Source of the DNA: an uncultured Collinsella sp.
GTDB lineage: Bacteria > Actinomycetota > Coriobacteriia > Coriobacteriales > Coriobacteriaceae
Direction of reading: 5' to 3'
DNA length: 8,973 bases
Assembly: GCA_902494585.1 (NCBI GenBank)
Contig: CABUUD010000077.1
Span: 1 to 8,973 of the forward strand
Of the stretch, positions 1 through 6,353 are shown one piece after another. The notes beneath the pieces are model-generated. The model had not been told where the DNA came from. It made no database searches and saw nothing but the letters and a program-made list of their open reading frames with translations. Each line of letters begins with the position of its first letter. Position 1 is the stretch's first letter. The position numbers were made by a program, and so were the translations under genes.

Positions 1-2
1 AC

Positions 3-116
3 CGTCGCTCGCTCGAGGGTGTCACGACTCCCGACTGCACCCGCACGTCGTGCACCGGCTGCGGAATCTGCCCCACGCTCCACGCCAAGAATGTATTGAT
101 GGGTGATCGCGCATGA
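3..116 (+). CDS. C-terminal end of a B12-binding-type radical-SAM protein (partial)
   Basis: Only the last 37 codons are present; the gene runs off the left edge. The reading frame starting at base 3 ends in TGA at 114-116. The visible tail holds four cysteines spaced CX4CX2CX2C (residues 12, 17, 20 and 23 of the fragment), ending in TGCGICPTL. This looks like the cysteine-rich C-terminus of the radical-SAM family (TIGR03960-like) that is typically next to, or fused with, a DUF2344 domain. The last four bases overlap the start of the DUF2344 gene (ATGA), which implies translational coupling. The tail could bind an extra Fe-S cluster or zinc; that is inference. The family identity rests mainly on the neighbour, because the radical-SAM core lies outside the window. 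The biochemical role of the family is, as far as I know, unsettled. Confidence 0.7.
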   Translation, partial: RRSLEGVTTPDCTRTSCTGCGICPTLHAKNVLMGDRA

Positions 117-925
117 GTGAGCGCCTGACCGACAACCCCACGCTCTTTAGACTTCGTGTTCGCTATGGCAAGCGCGATCGCCTTAAGTACCTGGGCCATC
201 TCGAAGTAATCCATACCATTGAGCGCATCGTGCGCCGTGCGGGACTTCCCTATGCCGTCACGCAGGGCTTCTCTCCGCACATGCGAGTGGGCTTCTCTTC
301 GGCGCTACCGGTGGGTACGTCGTCGATCTGCGAGTGGTATGACCTGTTTATGACCGAGTTCGTGGCGCTCGACGAGGCGTTTGGGCGCCTGGCTGCGGCG
401 TCTCCGGCCGATCTGGCGCCCATCGAGGCGGCGTACATCGACGTGCGCACGCCGGCGTTGACGGCGCAGCTCACGCGCCTGTCGTATCGCATCGACCTGC
501 ACTTGGATCCCGAGGCGCCCGTAAGCGCCGACGAGGTGCGTCGTGCGATCGACACGCTGCGCGCGGACCATGGCATCGACTACGCGCGCGGCAAAAAGAG
601 CAAGCGACTTGATCTGGACCATACGCTCGTTGGCTATGAGCTCACGGCGGGGGAGTGTGAGGACCATCTGGTGCTCATGCTCGACACCCATGCCGACAAC
701 GAGGGCTCCATGCGTCCGGAGATTTTGCTTTCTGCTGCTGATGTTTTGTTGCAGGGCTTGACCCCGGGCGTCGATGCACCTATTGTTTCCACCGGTATGC
801 AAGACCTCGTGACCATCTGCTCCTACGATGTCGAGCGTCAGAATCAAGCATGCGAGGACGACGAGGGCCGACTCGTCAGCCCCATACCTGTGCGAACTTG
901 TGGATTTGCTCCACATACTCGTTGA
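113..925 (+). CDS. DUF2344 / TIGR03936 radical-SAM-linked protein
   Basis: A 270-residue protein with the DUF2344 pattern near its N-terminus: the segment from about residue 12 (FRLRVRYGKRDRLKYLGHLE) is followed by RRAGLPYAVTQGFSPHMRVG and then SALPVGTSS. Family members have the same order of a basic start, a 'GHL/SHLD' motif, an RRA-LP motif and a 'GF-PH' motif. In many bacteria this domain is fused to the C-terminus of a TIGR03960-type radical-SAM protein; here it is a separate gene whose ATG overlaps the upstream stop by four bases (ATGA), so the two are probably made in fixed ratio and act together. The substrate is unknown; the genomic link to ribosomal protein genes has suggested an RNA or translation role, which is inference. 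The last 30 or so residues match nothing I know. The rplU promoter overlaps the end of this gene. Confidence 0.8.
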   Translation: MSERLTDNPTLFRLRVRYGKRDRLKYLGHLEVIHTIERIVRRAGLPYAVTQGFSPHMRVGFSSALPVGTSSICEWYDLFMTEFVALDEAFGRLAAASPADLAPIEAAYIDVRTPALTAQLTRLSYRIDLHLDPEAPVSADEVRRAIDTLRADHGIDYARGKKSKRLDLDHTLVGYELTAGECEDHLVLMLDTHADNEGSMRPEILLSAADVLLQGLTPGVDAPIVSTGMQDLVTICSYDVERQNQACEDDEGRLVSPIPVRTCGFAPHTR

Positions 926-950
926 CGGGGGTATTATCGCCTGCTACTAT
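922..950 (+). promoter_or_regulatory. Sigma-70-type promoter for rplU-rpmA
   Basis: TTGACG (922-927, one mismatch to TTGACA) and TACTAT (945-950) are separated by exactly 17 bases. The -35 box overlaps the stop codon of the DUF2344 gene. Transcription would start near 957, giving a leader of about 36 bases before the rplU ATG. It is the best promoter match I found in the window and separates the ribosomal protein genes from the radical-SAM pair. Confidence 0.7.
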
Positions 951-992
951 ATTCGGCTGTTGCACTAACTGATGCATGAAGGGCAAGTAAAC

Positions 993-1367
993 ATGTACGC
1001 AATCGTTAACACGGGCGGCAAGCAGTACAAGGTCGCCACCGACGATGTCATCACCGTCGAGAAGATCGAGGGCAATGAGGGCGACAAGGTCACCCTGCCG
1101 GTCATCTTCCTCAACGATGGTAAGAAGATCGTCACCGATCCCGACAAGCTGGCCAAGGCCAAGGTTACCGCTCAGATCGTTGAGCAGTTCAAGGGCGAGA
1201 AGCAGCTGGTCTTCAAGTTCCACAAGCGTAAGCGCTATCGTCGTCTGAAGGGTCACCGTCAGCAGCTCACCAAGCTGAAGATCGTGAAGGTCCAGGCTAC
1301 CTCCCGCGCCAAGAAGGCTGTCAAGGCAGAGGCCGAGGCTGTTGCCGAGGCTCCCGTCGCCGAGTAG
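993..1367 (+). CDS. rplU: 50S ribosomal protein L21 (bL21)
   Basis: Structural protein of the large ribosomal subunit that contacts 23S rRNA. The sequence from the chosen ATG begins MYAIVNTGGKQYKV, the standard L21 start, and continues with the conserved FKFHKRKRYRRLKGHRQQLT block near residues 70-90, the basic rRNA-binding hairpin. An in-frame ATG at 972 would add seven residues (MHEGQVN) but is rejected: AAGGG at 979-983 lies 9 bases ahead of 993 and the homology begins there. The protein has 124 residues against about 102-105 for typical L21; the excess is a C-terminal tail of Lys, Ala, Glu and Val after residue 103. It is followed 33 bases later by rpmA, the usual pairing. Expression is probably driven by the promoter at 922-950. 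Confidence 0.97.
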   Translation: MYAIVNTGGKQYKVATDDVITVEKIEGNEGDKVTLPVIFLNDGKKIVTDPDKLAKAKVTAQIVEQFKGEKQLVFKFHKRKRYRRLKGHRQQLTKLKIVKVQATSRAKKAVKAEAEAVAEAPVAE

Positions 1368-1400
1368 ATTACACTCGTAACGAAAGAGTAGGTATACACA

Positions 1401-1658
1401 ATGGCACACAAAAAAGGACTCGGTTCCTCCCGTAATGGCCGTGACTCCCGCGGTCAGCGCCTTGGCACGAAGCGCTATGCCGGCCAGACGGTAACCACGG
1501 GCACGATTCTCGTCCGTCAGCACGGCACGCACATCCACCCGGGTGAGAACGTTGGCCGTGGCAAGGACGACACGCTGTTCGCGCTGGTCGACGGTACCGT
1601 TGAGTTCCACAAGGGTATCAAGCACAGGGTCAGCGTACGCCCGCTCGCGAACGCGTAA
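1401..1658 (+). CDS. rpmA: 50S ribosomal protein L27 (bL27)
   Basis: Large-subunit protein whose flexible N-terminus reaches the peptidyl-transferase centre. The 85-residue product starts MAHKKGLGSSRNGRDS and carries the L27 signature RYAGQTVTTGTILVRQHGTHIHPGENVG followed by DDTLFALVDGTVEF. Length is normal. It begins directly with the mature AHKKG end and lacks the short cleavable extension found in Firmicutes, which fits the absence of a prp (ysxB) protease gene between rplU and rpmA. The Shine-Dalgarno is modest (AGAGTAGG-like, 1386-1392). It is co-oriented with rplU (33-base gap) and followed by a terminator-like hairpin. Confidence 0.97.
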   Translation: MAHKKGLGSSRNGRDSRGQRLGTKRYAGQTVTTGTILVRQHGTHIHPGENVGRGKDDTLFALVDGTVEFHKGIKHRVSVRPLANA

Positions 1659-1683
1659 TTCACCCTTCATAGAGCACATATGT

Positions 1684-1726
1684 GGGAGGCACTTGAGTTT
1701 TAGGATTCAAGGGTCTCCCTCTTTTT
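1684..1726 (+). terminator. Intrinsic terminator or attenuator between rpmA and obgE
   Basis: GGGAGGC (1684-1690) pairs with GTCTCCC (1713-1719, one G-T wobble). After one A-G mismatch, CTTGA (1692-1696) pairs with TCAAG (1707-1711), plus a G-T pair, around an 8-base loop. The stem is followed by TCTTTTT (1720-1726). The obgE Shine-Dalgarno starts two bases after the T-run ends. This structure should stop part of the rplU-rpmA transcription, letting ribosomal protein genes be made in excess over the genes downstream. Efficiency is not readable from sequence. Confidence 0.65.
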
Positions 1727-1728
1727 GT

Positions 1729-1734
1729 AGGAGG
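1729..1734 (+). promoter_or_regulatory. Shine-Dalgarno deciding the TTG start of obgE
   Basis: AGGAGG lies 8 bases upstream of TTG at 1743. The protein from that TTG (MSQFTDISRINV) aligns with the normal Obg N-terminus, so the weak TTG codon is compensated by a perfect ribosome binding site. Confidence 0.8.
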
Positions 1735-1742
1735 CGATTCTG

Positions 1743-3209
1743 TTGTCACAGTTCACCGATATCAGCCGCATTAACGTGTGCGGCGGCGACGGCGGAGCCG
1801 GATGCATGTCGTTTAGGCGCGAGGCATTTGTCCCCAAGGGCGGCCCCGATGGCGGCGACGGCGGTCGTGGCGGCAATGTCGTCATCCAGGCCGATGCTCA
1901 GCTGTCTTCGTTGATCGATTACCGCTTTAAGCATCACTTCCGCGCCGAGCGCGGCACGCACGGGCAGGGTGCCCGTCGTAACGGTAAGAGCGGCGAGGAC
2001 CTAATTTTGAAGGTTCCTATGGGCACCGTGGTGCGCGAGCTCGACCCCGAGACGCAGACCCCGATGTTCGAGATTGCCGACCTGGTGCATGATGGCGAGC
2101 GCGTTGTCGTGGCGCCCGGCGGTGCCGGTGGCCTGGGCAACACGCACTTTGTGACGTCGGTGCGCCGCGCGCCCGCGTTCGCTCAACTGGGCGAACCGGC
2201 CGAGGAGCACTGGATTGAGCTCGAGATGAAGCTTATGGCCGATGCCGCGCTCGTGGGCTTCCCCTCGGTGGGCTAGTCCTCGCTCATCGCGCGCATGAGT
2301 GCCGCCCGACCCAAGATCGCCGATTATCCGTTTACCACGCTCGTGCCCAATCTGGGCATGGTGCGTGCCGGTGAGTATTCTTACGTTGTTGCCGACGTTC
2401 CTGGTTTGATCGAGGGCGCGAGCGAGGGCAAGGGTCTGGGCCACCAGTTCCTGCGCCACATTGAGCGTACGGCCCTGATCATGCATGTCGTCGACATGAC
2501 GGGCGGTTTTGAGGATCGCGACCCGGTTGAGGATTACCGCATCATCAACCGTGAGCTCGAGCAGTATGGCGCCGAGCTTTCGGAGCGTCCGCAAATCGTC
2601 GTCGCCAACAAGTGCGATGCACCGGGCACGGCCGACAAGATTGCCGACCTCAAGCGCGCCGCGCTCGACGATGGACATATGTTCTTTGCCGTGTCCGCCG
2701 TGACGGGCGCCGGCCTCAACACGCTGATGCTTGCCGTGGGCGAGCAGGTGGCTAAGCTTCGTGCCGAGTTGGCGGTCTCCGCTGAGCCGGTCGATCTGCG
2801 CGACGAGGAGTGGGAGCGCCGCCGTCTGCAGCGCGAGAAGCGTTTCCGCATTGTCCAGGAGGAGCCTGGTGCCTTCCGTGTGGTTGGTCGCGCGATTGAG
2901 CGCATGGTCATCCAGACCGACTGGGAAAACGAGGAAGCTGTCATTTATCTGCAGCACAAGTTTGCGCGTATGGGTGTTGACGACGCGCTCGAGAAGGCCG
3001 GTTGCCGTGCGGGCGACGAGGTCCGCATTTGCCAGCGTGCCTTTGACTTTGAGGGCGCTGAGGACTTCTCGGAGTACGAGGAGCTCGAGGACGCTGGCGA
3101 GGACGTTGCCGTTGAGGCCATTGACGTGGCCGACGTTGCGGATGAGGGCGTCGAGGTTGTCGATGCGGCGGATGCCGCGGACGATGCCGAGACCTCGGAG
3201 GGCGAGTAA
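1743..3209 (+). pseudogene. obgE: Obg/CgtA GTPase gene interrupted by an in-frame amber codon at the Walker A lysine
   Basis: Obg is a ribosome-associated GTPase needed for late 50S assembly, normally essential. Read straight through, the frame has 488 codons. Residues 1-160 form the glycine-rich Obg fold (GGDGGAGCMSFRREAFVPKGGPDGG-like start). The GTPase domain follows: G1 GFPSVG-stop-S (172-179), switch I TT (198-199), G3 DVPG (218-221), G4 NKCD (289-292), G5 SAV (318-320). The OCT domain (about 357-437) and an acidic tail (438-488) complete the protein. Codon 178, expected AAG for the invariant lysine, is TAG at 2274-2276. Translation should end after 177 residues; the rest (M185 onward, 2295-3209) remains open as 304 residues. 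No frameshift or other damage is seen, which argues for a sequencing error or a very recent mutation. The start is TTG with AGGAGG 8 bases upstream. nadD follows 3 bases after the final TAA. Confidence 0.9.
2274..2276 (+). other. In-frame TAG replacing the Walker A Lys codon of obgE
   Basis: The context is GGC TAG TCC. The flanking protein reads VGFPSVG before and SSLIARMSAARPKIADY after, exactly the family pattern GFPSVGKSSL with K missing. A single A-to-T change from AAG explains it. TAG is the normal stop of rplU, yqeK, rsfS, khpA and rimM in this window, so the codon is not reassigned here. Confidence 0.95.
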
Positions 3210-3212
3210 GCC

Positions 3213-3890
3213 ATGTCGCTGCGCGGTGGAATCGGTTTGCCCGAGCTGCCCATAAAAGAGGGCAAAGAGTTTCGGCTTGGCATTATGGGCGGCACATTCG
3301 ACCCGATTCATTACGGGCACCTGGTGACTGCCGAGCAGGCGCGCGAGTCGCTCGACTTGGACGCTGTGCTCTTTATGCCGGCGGGCTCTCCCGCCTTTAA
3401 GCTTGACAAGCCGGTGACGCCTGCCGAGGACCGTTATGCCATGACGGTCCTCGCCACCGCCGCGAACCCGGCCTTTTTGGCGAGCCGGTTCGAGATTGAC
3501 CGTCCGGGCGTAACCTATACGGCCGATACGCTTCATGCCCTTCGCGACTTTTACCCGCCGCAGGTAAAGCTCTACTTTATTACGGGCGCCGACGCGATTA
3601 TCGATATTGTGACCTGGCATGATGCCGAGCGAATTGCTGAGCTTGCTACCTTTATTGCGGCGACGCGACCGGGTTTTGATATCGATACGGCGCGTGCCCG
3701 AATCAAAGAGTCGGGGCTGCCGTTCGATGTGCGCTATATTCAGATTCCGGCGCTGGCGATCAGCTCGACGAACATTCGTAAGCGAGTTGCCCGCGGCATG
3801 AGCGTGCGCTATCTTACGAGCGAGTCTGTGCTCGGCTACATTCGCAAGCGCAGTTTGTATGTCGATCTGGGTCAAGAAGATTTTGAGTGA
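3213..3890 (+). CDS. nadD: Nicotinate-nucleotide adenylyltransferase
   Basis: Catalyses nicotinate mononucleotide + ATP to deamido-NAD + PPi, a cytosolic step of NAD synthesis. The 225-residue protein has the nucleotidyltransferase motif GGTFDPIHYGH at 26-36 (the HxGH-type site is H33 and H36), GAD at 125-127, and ISSTNIRKRV at 183-192, the (I/S)SST-R motif of the family. Before GGTFDP there are 25 residues, about 20 more than usual; an internal ATG sits at codon 25 but is too close to the catalytic core to be likely. The ATG is 3 bases after the obgE stop, with GGAGGG-like sequence about 10 bases upstream. Its TGA overlaps the yqeK start (TGATG). The order obg-nadD-yqeK-rsfS is widespread in Gram-positive bacteria. 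Confidence 0.95.
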   Translation: MSLRGGIGLPELPIKEGKEFRLGIMGGTFDPIHYGHLVTAEQARESLDLDAVLFMPAGSPAFKLDKPVTPAEDRYAMTVLATAANPAFLASRFEIDRPGVTYTADTLHALRDFYPPQVKLYFITGADAIIDIVTWHDAERIAELATFIAATRPGFDIDTARARIKESGLPFDVRYIQIPALAISSTNIRKRVARGMSVRYLTSESVLGYIRKRSLYVDLGQEDFE

Positions 3891-4510
3891 TGGGGGCTAC
3901 GTTGTCGGTAGAGGATCAGTTTGAGGGCGATGAGCGCGCGCTGCTCAAGCGCATTCAAGAGCTGCTCGATGTTCGCATGAAAGATAAGCGCAAGCGCTAT
4001 GTGCATTCGCTGGGTGTTGCCGAGACCGCACTTCATCTGGCCGAGGTCTACGGCGTTGATCGCTTTGATGCCGCTGCCGCCGGCTTAATTCACGACTGGG
4101 ACAAGGTGCTTTCCGATGACGAGCTCGTGGCCCGCGCGCTTCACTATGGCATCAAGGTTGCCGGCTCTCCTTCCGCCGCGACGCCGCTTTTGCATGGCCC
4201 TGTTGCCGCCTATGAGCTTCCGCAGCTTTTTCCCGAGCTGTCACCGGCTGTTTTCCAGGCTGTCGACCGTCACACCGTAGGTGCCTGCGACATGACGCCG
4301 CTCGATATGGTGGTCTTTGTGGCAGATGCCATCGAGCCCAACCGCCACGGCGACTATGCCCATGCGCTGCGCAAGATGGTGGGGAAGTCGACGCTTGACG
4401 AGTTGTTCTTCTCCTGTTTTGCGCAGGGTCTGGTCTATGTGATCCAGTCCGGGCGCTATCTTTATCCCACGGCTATTACGATTTACAACCATTACGCCCA
4501 GCTGCGCTAG
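3890..4510 (+). CDS. yqeK: YqeK-family HD-domain hydrolase (probable Ap4A hydrolase)
   Basis: HD-superfamily phosphohydrolase; characterised YqeK proteins split Ap4A symmetrically into two ADP. From ATG 3890 the product has 206 residues. The metal ligands expected for the family are visible: H39 in RYVHSLGVAETA, H68-D69 in GLIHDWDK, H102 in LLHGP, H128 in DRHT and D146 in FVADAIEPNR. A GTG at 3887 would add one residue and is equally possible. The start overlaps the nadD stop (TGATG) and no strong Shine-Dalgarno is seen, so translation is probably coupled. It ends with TAG. Function is assigned from family knowledge and the strict nadD-yqeK-rsfS context. Confidence 0.9.
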   Translation: MGATLSVEDQFEGDERALLKRIQELLDVRMKDKRKRYVHSLGVAETALHLAEVYGVDRFDAAAAGLIHDWDKVLSDDELVARALHYGIKVAGSPSAATPLLHGPVAAYELPQLFPELSPAVFQAVDRHTVGACDMTPLDMVVFVADAIEPNRHGDYAHALRKMVGKSTLDELFFSCFAQGLVYVIQSGRYLYPTAITIYNHYAQLR

Positions 4511-4525
4511 CTCGGGTGTGTCTAG

Positions 4526-4532
4526 AAAGAGG
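4526..4532 (+). promoter_or_regulatory. Shine-Dalgarno deciding the ATG start of rsfS
   Basis: AAAGAGG lies 6 bases before ATG 4539. The longer frame from GTG 4518 would add MSRKRYS, and its codons include this ribosome binding site, so the shorter start is preferred. Confidence 0.7.
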
Positions 4533-4538
4533 TATTCC

Positions 4539-4994
4539 ATGGCCGACGAGACCATGACTGACGAGCAGATTCTTGAAGGTGTGGAGCACAAGAGTTTCGC
4601 CGCCACGTCCGACCGTACCGCCGCTTCGCTGTCCGCGAGCGGTGTCGCCGCCGAGGATGTCGCCCGCACCGCCGCGCAGGCCGCCTACGACAAGAAGGGC
4701 GAGGACGTGCAGGTGCTCGATCTAACGGAGCTCTCCGATGTGTGCGACTACTTTGTGCTCGCCACCGGTACCAATAACCGTCAGGTCGATTCTATCGTCG
4801 ACGAGATTGAGGAAAAGGTCGCCGAGGCTTGCGGTGAGCACCCGTTCTCCATCGAGGGCCGCGAGCAGAAGACCTGGATGCTCATGGACTACGGTTCGGT
4901 CGTCGTCCACGTCTTCACTCCCGAAGCCCGCGACTTCTACCGCCTCGAAAAGCTCTGGGGTGACGCCCCTCAGCTCCCCCTCGACCTCCTCTAG
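4539..4994 (+). CDS. rsfS: Ribosomal silencing factor RsfS
   Basis: RsfS binds uL14 on the 50S subunit and blocks 30S joining when nutrients are low. The 151-residue protein holds the family core from about residue 42: AAQAAYDKKGEDVQVLDLTE, then DYFVLATGTNNRQVDSI (70-86), KTWMLMDYGSVVVHVFTPEARDFY (111-134) and LEKLWGDAP (136-144). Typical RsfS proteins have 105-120 residues; here about 40 extra acidic and Ala/Ser/Thr-rich residues precede the core. ATG 4539 is chosen on the AAAGAGG site 6 bases upstream. The gene is last in the obgE-nadD-yqeK-rsfS run, ends with tandem TAG TAG (4992-4997), and is followed by a strong terminator. Confidence 0.95.
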   Translation: MADETMTDEQILEGVEHKSFAATSDRTAASLSASGVAAEDVARTAAQAAYDKKGEDVQVLDLTELSDVCDYFVLATGTNNRQVDSIVDEIEEKVAEACGEHPFSIEGREQKTWMLMDYGSVVVHVFTPEARDFYRLEKLWGDAPQLPLDLL

Positions 4995-5038
4995 TAGCTC
5001 ATTTGATACGGGGCTTTTTAGCTAGCCTCGCGCATTTC

Positions 5039-5081
5039 GCCGGGCAGTTGTGGTTTTCCGCACCTGCCCGGCTTTCTTTTT
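5039..5081 (+). terminator. Strong intrinsic terminator after rsfS
   Basis: GCCGGGCAG (5039-5047) pairs perfectly with CTGCCCGGC (5064-5072). Above a T-C mismatch a second stem of 5 pairs (5049-5053 with 5058-5062) closes a TTTT loop. TTTCTTTTT (5073-5081) follows. It ends the + strand operon just before the convergent dinB stop. On the - strand the same hairpin is followed by GAAATGCG rather than a T-run, so it should work poorly for dinB. Confidence 0.9.
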
Positions 5082-5093
5082 GCCCAAAGGCGG

Positions 5094-6308
5094 TTAATCG
5101 TTGAAGCGGGATTGGCGGCCGAAGGATAGGGCGGTGTCGCCGAACTTGTCTCGGACGGCGTCGATGGCGACGGAGAGCTCGCGGCGGTCGCTGGATTGGG
5201 CTCCGCGGTCATCGATCTCGCAGAACAGGTCGGTCTGGATGCCGCCTTGGTGGTCGAAGTCGCTCATGCCGATGCCTGCTAAGCGAACATGCATGCCTTC
5301 CTGCCAGATGTTGTCGAGCAGTTCGAGCGCAACCGCCACAAAGATATTCTCGTCGTCGGTGGGGTGGGGAAGCCGCCGCTGCGCCGTGCGTCCGCTGCCA
5401 TACGAATACTTAAGCTTGAGCGTTACCGTGCCGCCCGTCAGTCCCTGACGGCGCAGACGGCGTCCAACCGACTCTCCCAACAGCGCAATCGCCGCTTCGA
5501 TGTCCCCGCGCTCAGTTAAATCTTTTGCAAAGGTGCGCTCATTGCTCACGGATTTAACCTCACGCTCTTCATCGAGACTCGTGACTTCGGAGATTTCGAG
5601 TCCCAGCGCACGCTGGCGCATGCGTTCGCTGTTGACGCCAAAAATAGAGGCCAAGGTTGATTCCGGTGCACGTGATAGCTCGCCGAGGGTGTAGATGCGC
5701 ATGCGGCGCAGTCGCTCCTCGGCCGAGCGCCCGATGCCGCTCATGGCAGATACCGGCAGCGCGGCCAAAAAGCGCTGCTCGGTTCCGGGGCGCACGATGG
5801 TCAATCCGAACGGCTTGTCACGCTCGCTCGCGATCTTGGCAACCGTCTTGTTGCAGCCCACGCCAATGGAGCATGTCACTCCCAGCGCTGCCACACGGTC
5901 GCTTATACGCCGTGCAACCAGCAGCGGGTCCTCGGGCGCAAAGCGACCCGGTGTGATATCGATAAAGGCTTCGTCGATGGATACGCGCTCAACGCGCGGC
6001 GTCTCTTCGGCAAGAATCGCCATGACCTGGGCGCTCACCTCGCGGTAGCGATTAAAGTGCCCGTGCGTCCAAATGGCTTGCGGGCACAAGCGCCGCGCCT
6101 CGGCCGAGGCCATAGCAGAGTGCACGCCAAAGCGACGTGCCTCATACGAACATGTGGACACGACGCCACGCGAATCGGCGTCTCCGCCTACGATGAGCGG
6201 CTTTCCGCGCCATTCGGGATGATCGAGCATCTCCACGCTCGCAAAAAACGCATCGAGGTCCATGAGGCCCACCGCCGGACCCGTCCAGGGAGGCGGCGTG
6301 ACGCCCAT
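5094..6308 (-). CDS. dinB: DNA polymerase IV, Y-family translesion polymerase
   Basis: Error-prone polymerase that copies past DNA lesions. From ATG 6308 it has 404 residues. The palm begins with LMDLDAFFASVE: D17 and D19 hold metal, and F22 is at the steric-gate position. RVSIDEAFID supplies the catalytic pair D112-E113. The helix-hairpin-helix region SAMSGIGRSAEERL is near 187-201, the little finger covers about 240-350, and QTDLF (358-362) resembles the beta-clamp binding motif, so the enzyme looks complete. The frame is open to ATG 6347 (13 more residues, 417 total) but that codon has no Shine-Dalgarno, whereas GAGG sits 5 bases before 6308. A LexA-box-like sequence lies between the two starts. 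The gene is inserted antisense between two ribosome-related operons, convergent with rsfS and divergent from rpsP. UmuC-like function is less likely because the motifs are DinB-type. Confidence 0.93.
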   Translation of the reverse strand: MGVTPPPWTGPAVGLMDLDAFFASVEMLDHPEWRGKPLIVGGDADSRGVVSTCSYEARRFGVHSAMASAEARRLCPQAIWTHGHFNRYREVSAQVMAILAEETPRVERVSIDEAFIDITPGRFAPEDPLLVARRISDRVAALGVTCSIGVGCNKTVAKIASERDKPFGLTIVRPGTEQRFLAALPVSAMSGIGRSAEERLRRMRIYTLGELSRAPESTLASIFGVNSERMRQRALGLEISEVTSLDEEREVKSVSNERTFAKDLTERGDIEAAIALLGESVGRRLRRQGLTGGTVTLKLKYSYGSGRTAQRRLPHPTDDENIFVAVALELLDNIWQEGMHVRLAGIGMSDFDHQGGIQTDLFCEIDDRGAQSSDRRELSVAIDAVRDKFGDTALSFGRQSRFND

Positions 6309-6313
6309 GGCAT

Positions 6314-6317
6314 CCTC
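6314..6317 (-). promoter_or_regulatory. Shine-Dalgarno supporting the shorter dinB start
   Basis: On the - strand GAGG lies 5 bases upstream of ATG 6308. No comparable site precedes ATG 6347. Confidence 0.5.
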
Positions 6318-6322
6318 ATAAC

Positions 6323-6336
6323 CGTATGTATGTTCG
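6323..6336 (-). promoter_or_regulatory. Possible LexA (SOS) box in the dinB leader
   Basis: The - strand reads CGAACATACATACG, which matches 11 of 14 positions of the Gram-positive LexA palindrome CGAACATATGTTCG, with one half-site perfect and the other degraded. It sits 15 bases upstream of the preferred dinB start and downstream of a TATACT box (- strand, 6354-6359). I know of dinB as a common SOS gene; the operator of this lineage is not known to me. Confidence 0.35.
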
Positions 6337-6353
6337 CGTCTTTTCATGGCATG

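Noticed and set aside
899..915. Hairpin TGTGGA/TCCACA just upstream of the rplU -35 box
   Set aside because: Only 6 base pairs, with no T-run, within the coding end of the DUF2344 gene; it could be an operator but chance is as likely.
876..1679. Open frame of 267 codons on the - strand across rplU and rpmA
   Set aside because: It is antisense to two certain ribosomal protein genes, has leucine-rich low-complexity translation, and no homology I recognise.
2274..2276. obgE amber as pyrrolysine, programmed read-through or a reassigned TAG
   Set aside because: No pylT or pylS-type genes or read-through stimulator is visible, the codon stands for Lys in all relatives I know, and TAG ends five other genes here, once as tandem TAG TAG. 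Read-through would rarely restore the essential lysine.
2001..3875. Long open frame of 624 codons on the - strand, antisense to obgE and nadD
   Set aside because: It is the mirror of strongly coding + strand genes in GC-rich DNA; its translation is Arg/His/Leu-rich with no recognisable motif, and it crosses gene boundaries.
5082..5093. A terminator for dinB on the - strand
   Set aside because: The only hairpin nearby is the rsfS terminator, which on the - strand lacks a following T-run, so I cannot assign one to dinB.
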